Source: Conexibacter woesei DSM 14684
GTDB lineage: Bacteria; Actinomycetota; Thermoleophilia; Solirubrobacterales; Solirubrobacteraceae
Assembly: GCF_000025265.1 (NCBI RefSeq)
Contig: NC_013739.1
Coordinates: 992,001 to 1,056,000 of the forward strand
Reading direction: 5' to 3'
Length of the DNA: 64,000 nt
Shown here: in pieces, positions 15,895-23,553 of the stretch
How the letters are laid out: every line of letters starts with the position of its first letter
How positions within the stretch are numbered: the first letter of the stretch is position 1
The notes under the pieces: generated by a model
Database searches by the model: none
What the model saw: only the letters and a program-made list of their open reading frames with translations
Told to the model about the DNA's origin: nothing
Program-made: the position numbers and the translations under genes

Positions 15895-18711
15895 ATGTTG
15901 CACGGACGTGAGTCCGAGCTCGTGGCGATCGGCCGCGTGCTCGCCGGGGCGCGAGCAGGGGACGGGGGCGTGCTGGCGCTGCGCGGCGAGCCGGGGATCG
16001 GGAAGTCGGCGCTGCTCGACGCGGCGATCGCGACGGCGAGAGCGGCCGCGCCCGGCGCCGCTCCCGGCACGGCGCCGATGCGCGTCCTGCGCGCGGTCGG
16101 CGTCGAGGCGGAGTCGGCGCTCGCGTACGCGACGCTGCACCAGCTGCTGCTGCCGCTGCTCGACCATGCCGACGTGCTGCCGCCGCCGCAGCGGCGCGCG
16201 CTCGACTGCGCCTTCGGACTCGCCGAGAGCGAGCCGGCCGCGCCGGGCGAGCCGGCCGCCCCGGGCGAGACAGCCGGTGCGACGCCGTTCCTCGTCGGCG
16301 TCGCCGCGCTCACGCTGCTGTCCGAGGCGGCGGGAGAGCGGCCTCTGCTGTGCGTCGTCGACGATCTCCAGTGGGCCGACGCGGCCTCGCGCGACGCGCT
16401 CGCGTTCGCCGCGCGGCGGCTGCGTGCGGAGCCGATCGCGCTGCTGCTGGGGATCCGCGACGACGAGGCCGTACCGGTCGACACGGCGGGGATCGCGGAG
16501 CTGCGGCTCACGGGGCTCGGCGACGGCGACGCGAGCGCGCTGCTCGACGAGCGCTGGGGCAACCGCGTCGCGCCCGCCACCCGCGAGGCGCTGATGCGCG
16601 TGACGGGCGGCAACCCGCTCGCGCTGATCGAGCTGCCGGGTGCGCTGACCGGCTGGCAGCTCGCCGGCCACGACCCCGCGCGCGAGCCGCTGCCGCTCGC
16701 CGGCGAGCTGGAGCAGGCGTTCCTCGAACGGGCGCGGCGGCGCGGGCCGGCGGTGCAGCGGCTGTTGCTGCTGGCAGCGGCCGAGGGCAGCGGTCAGCTC
16801 GCGACGATCCGCGCGGCGGCGGATCTGCTGGAGCTCGACGCGAGCGCGCTCGATTCGGCCGGCCTCGCCGAGCTGGTGCACGTCGACGGCGCGATGGTCG
16901 CCTTCCACCACCCCCTCGTGCGCTCGGCCGTCTACCACGGCGCCAGCGCAGCCGACCGCCGCGCCGCGCACGCCGCGCTCGCGCGCAGCGGCGTCGGCGA
17001 CGACAGCCGCCGCGCGTGGCACCGCGCCGCCGCCGCCGAGGGGCCCGACGAGGAGGTTGCGCGCGAGCTGGAGTGCTCGGCGGAGAAGACCCTGCGCCGC
17101 TCCGGCCATGCGGCCGCGGCCGCGGAGCTGGCGCGCGCGGCCGAGCTGACGTCCGACGAGCCGTTGCGTGTGCGTCGGCTGCTGGGCGCTGCCGACGCGG
17201 CGTGGCACGGCGGCGACACGGGGCGCGCACTCGCGCTGCTCGACGCGGCGGAGGGGCGGGCCGAGCCCGGGGACGACGTCGCCCAGCTCGACGTCCGCCT
17301 GCTGCGCGGGCTGATCGAGCAGCGCAGCGGGATCCCCGAGGAGTCGGTCGCGCTGCTGGTGCCGGCCGCGGAGGAGGCGGTCGCGATCGATCCGCATCGC
17401 GCCGTGCGGCTGCTGAACGCCGCCGCCGACAGCGCCTTCCATGCCGGCGACCTCACGGTGATGGACCAGCTCGCGGGGCTCGCGCAGCGGATGGCGCCGC
17501 TGGCGGAGGGTGACGACGCCGAGGTGCTGCGGCTGATGCTCGCGCGCGTCGCGATGGCGCAGGAGGAGCATCCCCAGCCGCTGCCCGCGGAGCTGGCCGC
17601 CGCGCTGGAGCGCCTCGACGCGCCCGAGTCGCTCGCGCGCGCCGGCGGGCTCGCGTGGGGCGTCGGCGAGTACGACCTCGGGCGTCGCCTGCGCGCGCGC
17701 TCGGTCGCGCAGGCGCGGACGCGCGGGGCTGCCGGGACGCTCGCGTGGGCGCTCGCGGGCGTCGTCGTCGACGACCTGATGCGCGGCGACTTCGCGACCG
17801 CCGAGGCGAACGCGCAGGAGGCGCTGCGGCTCGCCCGCGAGACCGGCCAGCCGAACACCGCCTGCCTGCACGCGGCGACGCTCGGCAACCTGGCGCTGTT
17901 GCGCGGGCGCGAGGAGGAGGGGGTCGCGCAGCTGGCGGCGGTGCTGGAGGAGGCGATGCGACGGCGTCTGGCGCATCCGCTCACGAGCGTGCGCGCGGCG
18001 CTCGCCGACGCCGCGCTCGCGCGCGGTCGCGCGGACGAGGCGGTCGCGCAGTTCGAGCAGATGTGGCGCGGCGGGCCGGTGCCGCACCATCCCGGCATCG
18101 CGCACTACAGCCTCGCGGCGTTCGTCGAGGCGTCGGTGCGCGCGGGCCGCCCGGAGGCGTGTCGCGACCTGTTCGCCGGCTACGAGGAGTGGGTGCTGCG
18201 GACGGGCGCGATGCCGATGCTGGCGCAGCTGGATCGCTGCCGTGCGCTGTACGCCGAGGACCCGGCGGAGGCCGAGCGGCTGTTCGAGCGGTCGCTCGAG
18301 CTGCACGCCGGCAACGACCAGCGCTTCGACGAGGCACGCACGGAGCTGCTGTTCGGCGAGTTCCTGCGGCGCGAGCGCCGCCGCGTCGACGCGCGCGTCC
18401 ACCTGCGCGCCGCGCTCGACACGTTCGAGCGGATCGGCGCGCCGGTCTGGGCCGAGCGGGCGCGCGCCGAGCTGCGCGCGAGCGGCGAGACCGCGCGCAG
18501 ACGCGACCCGAGCACGATCGACCAGCTGACGCCGCAGGAGCTGCAGATCGTCCGCTCGGTCGCGGGCGGGGCGATGAACCGCGAGGTCGCGGCGCAGCTG
18601 TTCATCAGCCCGCGCACGGTCGACTACCACCTGCGCAAGGTCTTCCGCAAGCTCGGCATCAGCTCGCGCGCCGAGCTGATCCGGCTCGAGCTGCAAGAAC
18701 CTGTGCGGTAG
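15895..18711 (+). CDS. LuxR-family LAL-type transcriptional regulator
   Basis: A 938-residue large ATP-binding LuxR regulator. The N-terminal AAA/STAND ATPase has LHGRESELVAIGRVL, Walker A RGEPGIGKSALL (residues ~32-43) and Walker B LCVVDDLQWAD (residues ~157-167). A long TPR-like helical region fills residues ~400-850. The C-terminal ~65 residues are the LuxR helix-turn-helix: LTPQELQIVRSVAGGAMNRE, then AAQLFISPRTVDYHLRKVFR. Such proteins act as ligand-sensing activators in actinobacteria. It is divergent from the DrrAB-like exporter, so regulation of that exporter is plausible. No sensor ligand can be inferred. The ATG at 15895 starts immediately before the conserved LHGRE. Confidence 0.9.
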   Translation: MLHGRESELVAIGRVLAGARAGDGGVLALRGEPGIGKSALLDAAIATARAAAPGAAPGTAPMRVLRAVGVEAESALAYATLHQLLLPLLDHADVLPPPQRRALDCAFGLAESEPAAPGEPAAPGETAGATPFLVGVAALTLLSEAAGERPLLCVVDDLQWADAASRDALAFAARRLRAEPIALLLGIRDDEAVPVDTAGIAELRLTGLGDGDASALLDERWGNRVAPATREALMRVTGGNPLALIELPGALTGWQLAGHDPAREPLPLAGELEQAFLERARRRGPAVQRLLLLAAAEGSGQLATIRAAADLLELDASALDSAGLAELVHVDGAMVAFHHPLVRSAVYHGASAADRRAAHAALARSGVGDDSRRAWHRAAAAEGPDEEVARELECSAEKTLRRSGHAAAAAELARAAELTSDEPLRVRRLLGAADAAWHGGDTGRALALLDAAEGRAEPGDDVAQLDVRLLRGLIEQRSGIPEESVALLVPAAEEAVAIDPHRAVRLLNAAADSAFHAGDLTVMDQLAGLAQRMAPLAEGDDAEVLRLMLARVAMAQEEHPQPLPAELAAALERLDAPESLARAGGLAWGVGEYDLGRRLRARSVAQARTRGAAGTLAWALAGVVVDDLMRGDFATAEANAQEALRLARETGQPNTACLHAATLGNLALLRGREEEGVAQLAAVLEEAMRRRLAHPLTSVRAALADAALARGRADEAVAQFEQMWRGGPVPHHPGIAHYSLAAFVEASVRAGRPEACRDLFAGYEEWVLRTGAMPMLAQLDRCRALYAEDPAEAERLFERSLELHAGNDQRFDEARTELLFGEFLRRERRRVDARVHLRAALDTFERIGAPVWAERARAELRASGETARRRDPSTIDQLTPQELQIVRSVAGGAMNREVAAQLFISPRTVDYHLRKVFRKLGISSRAELIRLELQEPVR

Positions 18712-18796
18712 GTCACTGGAACGACTTACCGCGCAACTCGGGCGGCCGCAGCCGGTTGAAGCACGCATACGCCAACGACCCGACTACGGAGGTCCC

Positions 18797-19819
18797 ATGC
18801 GGCGATTCGCTGCACTTGGCGTCGTGACCCTCGCGCTGTTCGCGAGCACGGCTGTGCTCTCTTCCAGCGCTCTTGCGGCAGGTGCGCCCACAGTGGCGAC
18901 CGGCACGACGTCGAACATCACCGACACGAGAGCGGCGCTCAACGGCACCGTCAACGCGCAGGGCGAGGCGACGAGCTTCGCGTTCCAGTACGGCACGACG
19001 GCCGACTACGGCCGGCAGACGAGACCGGTGACGGTCGGCTCCGACTCGACCGACAGAGCGGTCACCGCCGACGTCGACGAGCTGACGCCCGGCACCGAGT
19101 ACCACTACCGCGTCATCGCGACGAACGCGTCGGGCACGACCGTCGGCGCCGACGCGACCTTCAGAACGACCGGCACGGCGCCGCCGCCGGCGCCGAAGCC
19201 GGTCGCGACGACCGGCTCCGCCGCCGCGACGATCGCGGGCGCGACCGTCAACGGCACCGTCAACCCGCAGGGCCGCCCGACCTCGTACTACTTCGAGTTC
19301 GGCGAGACGACCAACTACGGCAGCCAGACGCCGCCGCAGGGTGCCGGCGCCGGCACGAGAGCCGTCGCGGTGCAGGCCGGCCTGAGCGGGCTGAGAACCG
19401 ACACGACGTACCACTACCGCCTCGTCGCGGTCGGCCCGAACAACACCGTCGCCACCGGTGACGACAGAACATTCGTCACCAGCGGCACGGGCTCGACGAG
19501 ACTGTCGTTCTTCGGCCACACGTCGTTCACCGACCAGAACGGCGTCGGCGGCGTCTTCCTCGGTTGCTTCGGCGGCGTCGAGTGCAGAGGCAGCATGAGA
19601 CTCGAGCGCAGCGGCAAGCTGCTCGGCGAGCGCAACGGCTACACGATCAGAGCCAACAACGGCGGGATCGTGCACATCACCCTCAACGACCTCGGCAAGA
19701 GCCTGCTGCGTTCGCGCGGCACGATGAACGTCAAGACGACGGTGCTCAACGCCAACGGCCAGAGAATGACGGGCACGACGAAGCTGATCCGCTACGCGAC
19801 GAACGGCCTCAAGGGCTGA
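18797..19819 (+). CDS. exported protein with two fibronectin type III-like repeats
   Basis: A 340-residue protein. The ATG has ggaggtccc directly upstream and opens a signal peptide (FAALGVVTLALFASTAVLSSSALA). Two FN3-like repeats share the pattern AxxNGTVNxQGxxTxxxFxYG/FGxTxxYG, followed by TxYHYRxxA, at residues ~30-125 and ~130-225. A C-terminal domain (residues ~235-340) begins STRLSFFGHTSF and has two Cys. Arginine is encoded largely by AGA in this gene. Function is unknown; surface or matrix location is likely from the repeats and signal peptide. Confidence 0.75.
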   Translation: MRRFAALGVVTLALFASTAVLSSSALAAGAPTVATGTTSNITDTRAALNGTVNAQGEATSFAFQYGTTADYGRQTRPVTVGSDSTDRAVTADVDELTPGTEYHYRVIATNASGTTVGADATFRTTGTAPPPAPKPVATTGSAAATIAGATVNGTVNPQGRPTSYYFEFGETTNYGSQTPPQGAGAGTRAVAVQAGLSGLRTDTTYHYRLVAVGPNNTVATGDDRTFVTSGTGSTRLSFFGHTSFTDQNGVGGVFLGCFGGVECRGSMRLERSGKLLGERNGYTIRANNGGIVHITLNDLGKSLLRSRGTMNVKTTVLNANGQRMTGTTKLIRYATNGLKG

Positions 19820-19831
19820 GCGTCAGCAGTC

Positions 19832-19873
19832 TTGACATCGGGTGTGAGTGAGTGCATACTCACACCCGATGTC
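19832..19873 (+). promoter_or_regulatory. TetR promoter overlapped by a perfect 16-bp inverted repeat
   Basis: A consensus -35 TTGACA (19832-19837), 17-bp spacer and -10 CATACT (19855-19860) put the transcription start at or next to the ATG at 19869, implying a leaderless message. A perfect inverted repeat (arms GACATCGGGTGTGAGT at 19834-19849 and its complement at 19858-19873, 8-bp spacer) covers both promoter elements and the start codon. This is the expected arrangement for autorepression by the TetR protein encoded here. Confidence 0.85.
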
Positions 19874-20480
19874 CGCTGCGAGCCGCCAGCTCTCCACCGC
19901 CGCCGAGCGCCGCGAGGCGCTGATCGAGGCGGCGGCCGTCGCGTTCGCGGAGCGCGGCTTCCACGGCACGCCGACGACGGCGATAGCCAAGGCCGCCGGC
20001 ATCTCGCAGGCCTACCTCTTCCGGCTCTTCCCGACAAAGGAAGAGCTCTACGTCGCCGCGGTCGAGCGCTGTTACGAGCGGCTCCGCGCCGCGATGCGCG
20101 CCGGTGCCGAGCGCGCCCGCGCCGACGGCGTCGACCCGCTCGACGGCATGGGCCTCGCCTACGTCGAGCTGACGCAGGATCGCACCACGCTCCAGTCGAC
20201 GCTGCAGGCGTTCGCGGCCGCGGCCGGCGACGAGGGCGTGATCCGCGATGCCGCCCGCAGAGGCTATGCCGAGATGTGGGAGCTGGTGCGGAGACTGTCC
20301 GGCGCCGACGACGAGGAGCTGCGCTCGTTCTTCGCGCACGGGATGCTGATCACCGTGCTCGCCGGGATGGACGCGCCGGCGGTCGACGCGGCGTGGGTGC
20401 GCAGCCTGCTCGGCGACGAGGCGGCGCAGCAATGCGCCCCGCCGGCGGCGACACCTACCGACCCGGCTGCCGCCGGCTGA
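19869..20480 (+). CDS. TetR-family transcriptional repressor
   Basis: A 203-residue protein with an N-terminal TetR helix-turn-helix (REALIEAAAVAFAERGF, then TTAIAKAAGISQAYLFRLFP) and a variable ligand-binding C-terminal domain. The ATG at 19869 is preferred to an in-frame GTG at 19848 because the latter lies between the -35 and -10 elements. It likely represses itself through the overlapping palindrome and the downstream MFS exporter through a related site at 20512-20537. A strong terminator follows 3 bp after the stop, so the exporter needs its own promoter. Confidence 0.9.
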   Translation: MSAASRQLSTAAERREALIEAAAVAFAERGFHGTPTTAIAKAAGISQAYLFRLFPTKEELYVAAVERCYERLRAAMRAGAERARADGVDPLDGMGLAYVELTQDRTTLQSTLQAFAAAAGDEGVIRDAARRGYAEMWELVRRLSGADDEELRSFFAHGMLITVLAGMDAPAVDAAWVRSLLGDEAAQQCAPPAATPTDPAAAG

Positions 20481-20482
20481 GC

Positions 20483-20507
20483 AGGCCGCGCGCCGGCCTC
20501 TTTTTTT
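20483..20507 (+). terminator. Rho-independent terminator after the TetR gene
   Basis: A 6-bp stem AGGCCG/CGGCCT with a 5-nt loop is followed by seven T residues (20501-20507). It is one of the few classical U-tract terminators visible in this very GC-rich window. Confidence 0.85.
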
Positions 20508-20511
20508 GCCC

Positions 20512-20537
20512 ACTGAGTGAGTGACTGATTACACACC
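20512..20537. promoter_or_regulatory. probable second TetR site upstream of the MFS exporter
   Basis: TGAGTGAGTG followed by TACACACC echoes the TetR palindrome (TGAGTGAGTG...CTCACACC), with a 2-bp change in spacing. TTGCCC (20506-20511) and TTACAC (20529-20534), 17 bp apart, could be the promoter it overlaps. The likeness is partial. Confidence 0.5.
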
Positions 20538-20566
20538 ATGATCCCCGAACCGAAGGAGCAGGCGGG

Positions 20567-21994
20567 ATGACCCGCTCACGTCAGATCTGGACTTCGATCA
20601 TCACGAGCATCGCGCTCTTCATGGTCACGCTCGACAACCTCGTCGTCACGACCGCGCTGCCGTCGATCCGCACCGACCTCGATGCGTCGCTCGCCTCGTT
20701 GGGCTGGACCGTCAACGCCTACACGCTCGGCTTCGCCGTGCTGCTGCTGCCGGCCGCCGCGCTCGGCGACCGGCTCGGCCGCCGCCGCGTCTTCGCGTTC
20801 GGGCTCGGCGTCTTCACGCTCGCGTCCGCCGCGGCGGCGCTCGCGCCCACGACCGAGGCGCTGATCGCCGCCCGCGCGGTCCAGGGGATCGGCGCGGCGG
20901 CCGTCACGCCGCTCACCCTGACGCTCCTGTCGGAGGCGTTCCCCGCCGGCAAGCGCGGCCTCGCGCTCGGCATCTGGTCGGGCGTCAGCGGCCTCGGCGT
21001 CGCGCTCGGGCCGCTCGCCGGCGGCGCCGTCGTCGAAGGCATCACCTGGCATTGGATCTTCTGGCTCAACGTGCCGATCGGGATCGTCCTGATCCCGCTC
21101 GCACTGACGCGCCTGACGGAGTCGCGCGGGCCGAACCGCACGCTCGACCTGCCCGGCCTCGGCCTCGCCGGCGCCGGCCTGCTCGGCATCACGTTCGGGA
21201 TCGTGCGGGCGGAGGCGCTCGGCTGGACCAGCGCGACGGTGCTCGGCGCGATGATCGGCGGGCTCGTGCTGCTGGGCGCGTTCGTCGCCTGGGAGCTGCG
21301 CACGCCGGAGCCGATGCTGCCGATGCGCTTCTTCAAGAGCCGCGCGTTCAGCGCGACCAGCGGCGTCTCGCTGGCGATGTTCTTCGGCGTCTTCGGCTCG
21401 ATCTTCCTGCTGGCGCAGTTCTTCCAGACTGCGCAGGACTACTCGCCGCTGGAGGCCGGGCTGCGGACGCTGCCGTGGACCGGCACGACGATGATCGTCG
21501 CGCCGCTGGCGGGGATCTTCTCCGACCGGATCGGCTCGCGGCCGCTGATGGCGGCCGGGCTGGCGCTGCAGGCCGGCGCGCTCGCCTGGCTCGCGGCGAT
21601 CTCGACGCCGGACATCGCCTACGGCGCGCTCGTGGTGCCGTTCGTGATGGCGGGAGCGGGCATGGCGCTCGTGTTCGCGCCGGCCGCCAACGCCGTCCTC
21701 TCGTCGGTCCGCACGCAGGAGGCGGGCCAGGCCTCGGGCGCGACCAACACGATCCGCGAGATCGGCGGCGTGCTCGGCGTCTCGGTCCTCTCGACCGTCT
21801 TCGCCGGCGCCGGCTCCTACGCCTCGCCGCAGGCGTTCACCGACGGCCTCGTCGCGGCGCTGTGGGTCGGCAGCGCGGTGCTCGCCGTCGGCGTGGTCGC
21901 GGCGCTGCTGGTGCCCGGCCATCGCAGCCAGGCGGCGTCGGCGGCGCGCAACGGCGAGGCCGACCGCGCCGAGGCGGAGGCGGTCCCCGCCTAG
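20567..21994 (+). CDS. MFS drug exporter, DHA2 (EmrB/QacA) family
   Basis: A 475-residue proton-driven efflux protein with about 14 transmembrane helices. Motif A appears as GDRLGRRRVFAFG (residues ~66-78), motif B as ARAVQGIGAAAVTPLTL, and the DHA2 motif C as GVSGLGVALGPLAGG. The N-terminus TLDNLVVTTALPSI is typical of the EmrB/QacA family (the D1 motif). A ggagcaggcggg Shine-Dalgarno precedes the ATG. It is likely induced by the compound that releases the adjacent TetR repressor. Its stop overlaps the convergent ppx stop by 4 bp. Confidence 0.92.
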   Translation: MTRSRQIWTSIITSIALFMVTLDNLVVTTALPSIRTDLDASLASLGWTVNAYTLGFAVLLLPAAALGDRLGRRRVFAFGLGVFTLASAAAALAPTTEALIAARAVQGIGAAAVTPLTLTLLSEAFPAGKRGLALGIWSGVSGLGVALGPLAGGAVVEGITWHWIFWLNVPIGIVLIPLALTRLTESRGPNRTLDLPGLGLAGAGLLGITFGIVRAEALGWTSATVLGAMIGGLVLLGAFVAWELRTPEPMLPMRFFKSRAFSATSGVSLAMFFGVFGSIFLLAQFFQTAQDYSPLEAGLRTLPWTGTTMIVAPLAGIFSDRIGSRPLMAAGLALQAGALAWLAAISTPDIAYGALVVPFVMAGAGMALVFAPAANAVLSSVRTQEAGQASGATNTIREIGGVLGVSVLSTVFAGAGSYASPQAFTDGLVAALWVGSAVLAVGVVAALLVPGHRSQAASAARNGEADRAEAEAVPA

Positions 21995-23553
21995 CTGCGC
22001 GCGACCGTCAACGGGGCGCCGAAAGCGCGGGCGAAGAGGTCGCCCTGGCGCTCGGCGCCCCACTCGGCGACGACGGTGTCGCCGTCGGCGTCCAGCTCCA
22101 GCACGACGCCGTCGTCGTCGCCCGGTGCGCGCCGCAGCCGCGCGCCGCGCACGACCTGGTCGCGGTTGCGCTCCAGCTGCTCGGCGATCCGCAGCAGCGC
22201 GGCGCCGCGCAGCAGCAGCTCGTCGTCGCCCGGCTCGCAGAGCGCGGCGGCGCTGCCGAGCGACGGCGTGCCCTTGCGGTGGTAGCGCGCCATCAGCGCG
22301 ATCAGCGCGACCTCGCGCGGCGTGAAGCCGGGCAGGCCGGAGCCGAGGATCAGGTAGCTGGAGTGCTTGTGGTGGTCGTCGTAGTCGACGGCCATCCCGA
22401 CGTCGTGCAGCAGCGCCGCCGCGTCGACCAGCTCCGGCTCGCCGGGGGCCGGCAGGCCGGCGCCCGGCAGCGCCGCGACGAGCTGGTCGGCCAGCTCGGC
22501 GATGTGCTCGGCGTGGACGAGGTCGACGCCGTGCTGGCGCGCGAGGTTCGTGACGCTCGCGACGCGCACGTCGGGCACGATCGGCGGGTCGGCGGGCGCG
22601 AGCTGGTTGGCGAGGAAGATCCCCTCGCGCAGGCCGGCCTCGATCACCTCGATGCCGGGTGCGCCGGTCGCCTCCAGCACGGCCTGCAACACGACCGCCC
22701 CGCCGAGGATCACCTCGGCGCGACCGCGCTTGATGCCCGGCACGCGCTCACGCTCCTCCGGCGCGCGCTCCGCCAGCTGCTCGACGAGCGTGTCGAGCGC
22801 GTGCGGCGTCAGCACGAAGCCCTGAACGCTGTCGAGCGGGAGCTCGGCCGCGCGGATCGCCGCCGTCGCGAGGTTGCGCACCGCCCCGCCGATCCCGACG
22901 AGGTGGTCGCGCCCGGCGGTCGCGACCCACGGCGCGGTCGCGAACTGCTCCAGCGCATGCTCGCGCAGCGCCGCCATCTGCTTCGCCGAGGTCGGGCCGT
23001 CGCCGGGCAGGAATCTCTCGGTCGTGCGGACGGCGCCGAGCGGCCACGAGACGCACTCCTCCGCCTGCCGCCGCTCGACCGCGACCAGCTCCAGCGAGCC
23101 GCCGCCGATGTCGAGCACGATGCCGTCGGTCAGCGACGTCTGGTTGACCGCCGAGACGTAGGAGAACCACGCCTCGTCGCGCTGGGAGAGGATCCGGATC
23201 GGCAGGCCCGTCGCGCGCCGCGCGCGCTGCACGAACTCCTCGCCGTTGGGCGCGTCGCGGATCGCGCTCGTGCCGACGGCCTCTATCTGGTCGGTTCTGA
23301 TCCCGCTCGTCGCGCAGAACGCCGCGAACACCCGCAGCGTCTCCAGCGCGTGCGCCATCCGCTGCGGCGACAGCTCGCCGTTCGGGCCGAGGTCGCCGCC
23401 GAGCCGGACCATCTCGGACAGCTCGTCGGTCCGCTTCCACCATCTGCTCTCGCCGACGGAGAAGACCACGAGCCTGAAGCTGTTGGAGCCGAGGTCGATG
23501 ACCGCGGTTCTCTGGACGACCCCGCGGCCGCCGTCACGCAGGTGCTCGCTCAC
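21991..23553 (-). CDS. ppx: exopolyphosphatase / pppGpp phosphohydrolase (Ppx/GppA)
   Basis: A 520-residue enzyme releasing phosphate from polyphosphate ends and/or converting pppGpp to ppGpp. The N-terminal ASKHA ATPase-like fold shows VIDLGSNSFRLVVF (phosphate 1), AVGTSAIRDAPNG, and IVLDIGGGSLELVAV (phosphate 2, residues ~145-159). The C-terminal half is an HD-like domain with AALLHDVGMAVDYDDHHKHS and ALMARYHRKG. Its GTG start overlaps the TGA of the polyphosphate kinase gene by 4 bp, so synthesis and breakdown of polyphosphate are translationally coupled. Confidence 0.92.
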   Translation of the reverse strand: MSEHLRDGGRGVVQRTAVIDLGSNSFRLVVFSVGESRWWKRTDELSEMVRLGGDLGPNGELSPQRMAHALETLRVFAAFCATSGIRTDQIEAVGTSAIRDAPNGEEFVQRARRATGLPIRILSQRDEAWFSYVSAVNQTSLTDGIVLDIGGGSLELVAVERRQAEECVSWPLGAVRTTERFLPGDGPTSAKQMAALREHALEQFATAPWVATAGRDHLVGIGGAVRNLATAAIRAAELPLDSVQGFVLTPHALDTLVEQLAERAPEERERVPGIKRGRAEVILGGAVVLQAVLEATGAPGIEVIEAGLREGIFLANQLAPADPPIVPDVRVASVTNLARQHGVDLVHAEHIAELADQLVAALPGAGLPAPGEPELVDAAALLHDVGMAVDYDDHHKHSSYLILGSGLPGFTPREVALIALMARYHRKGTPSLGSAAALCEPGDDELLLRGAALLRIAEQLERNRDQVVRGARLRRAPGDDDGVVLELDADGDTVVAEWGAERQGDLFARAFGAPLTVARS

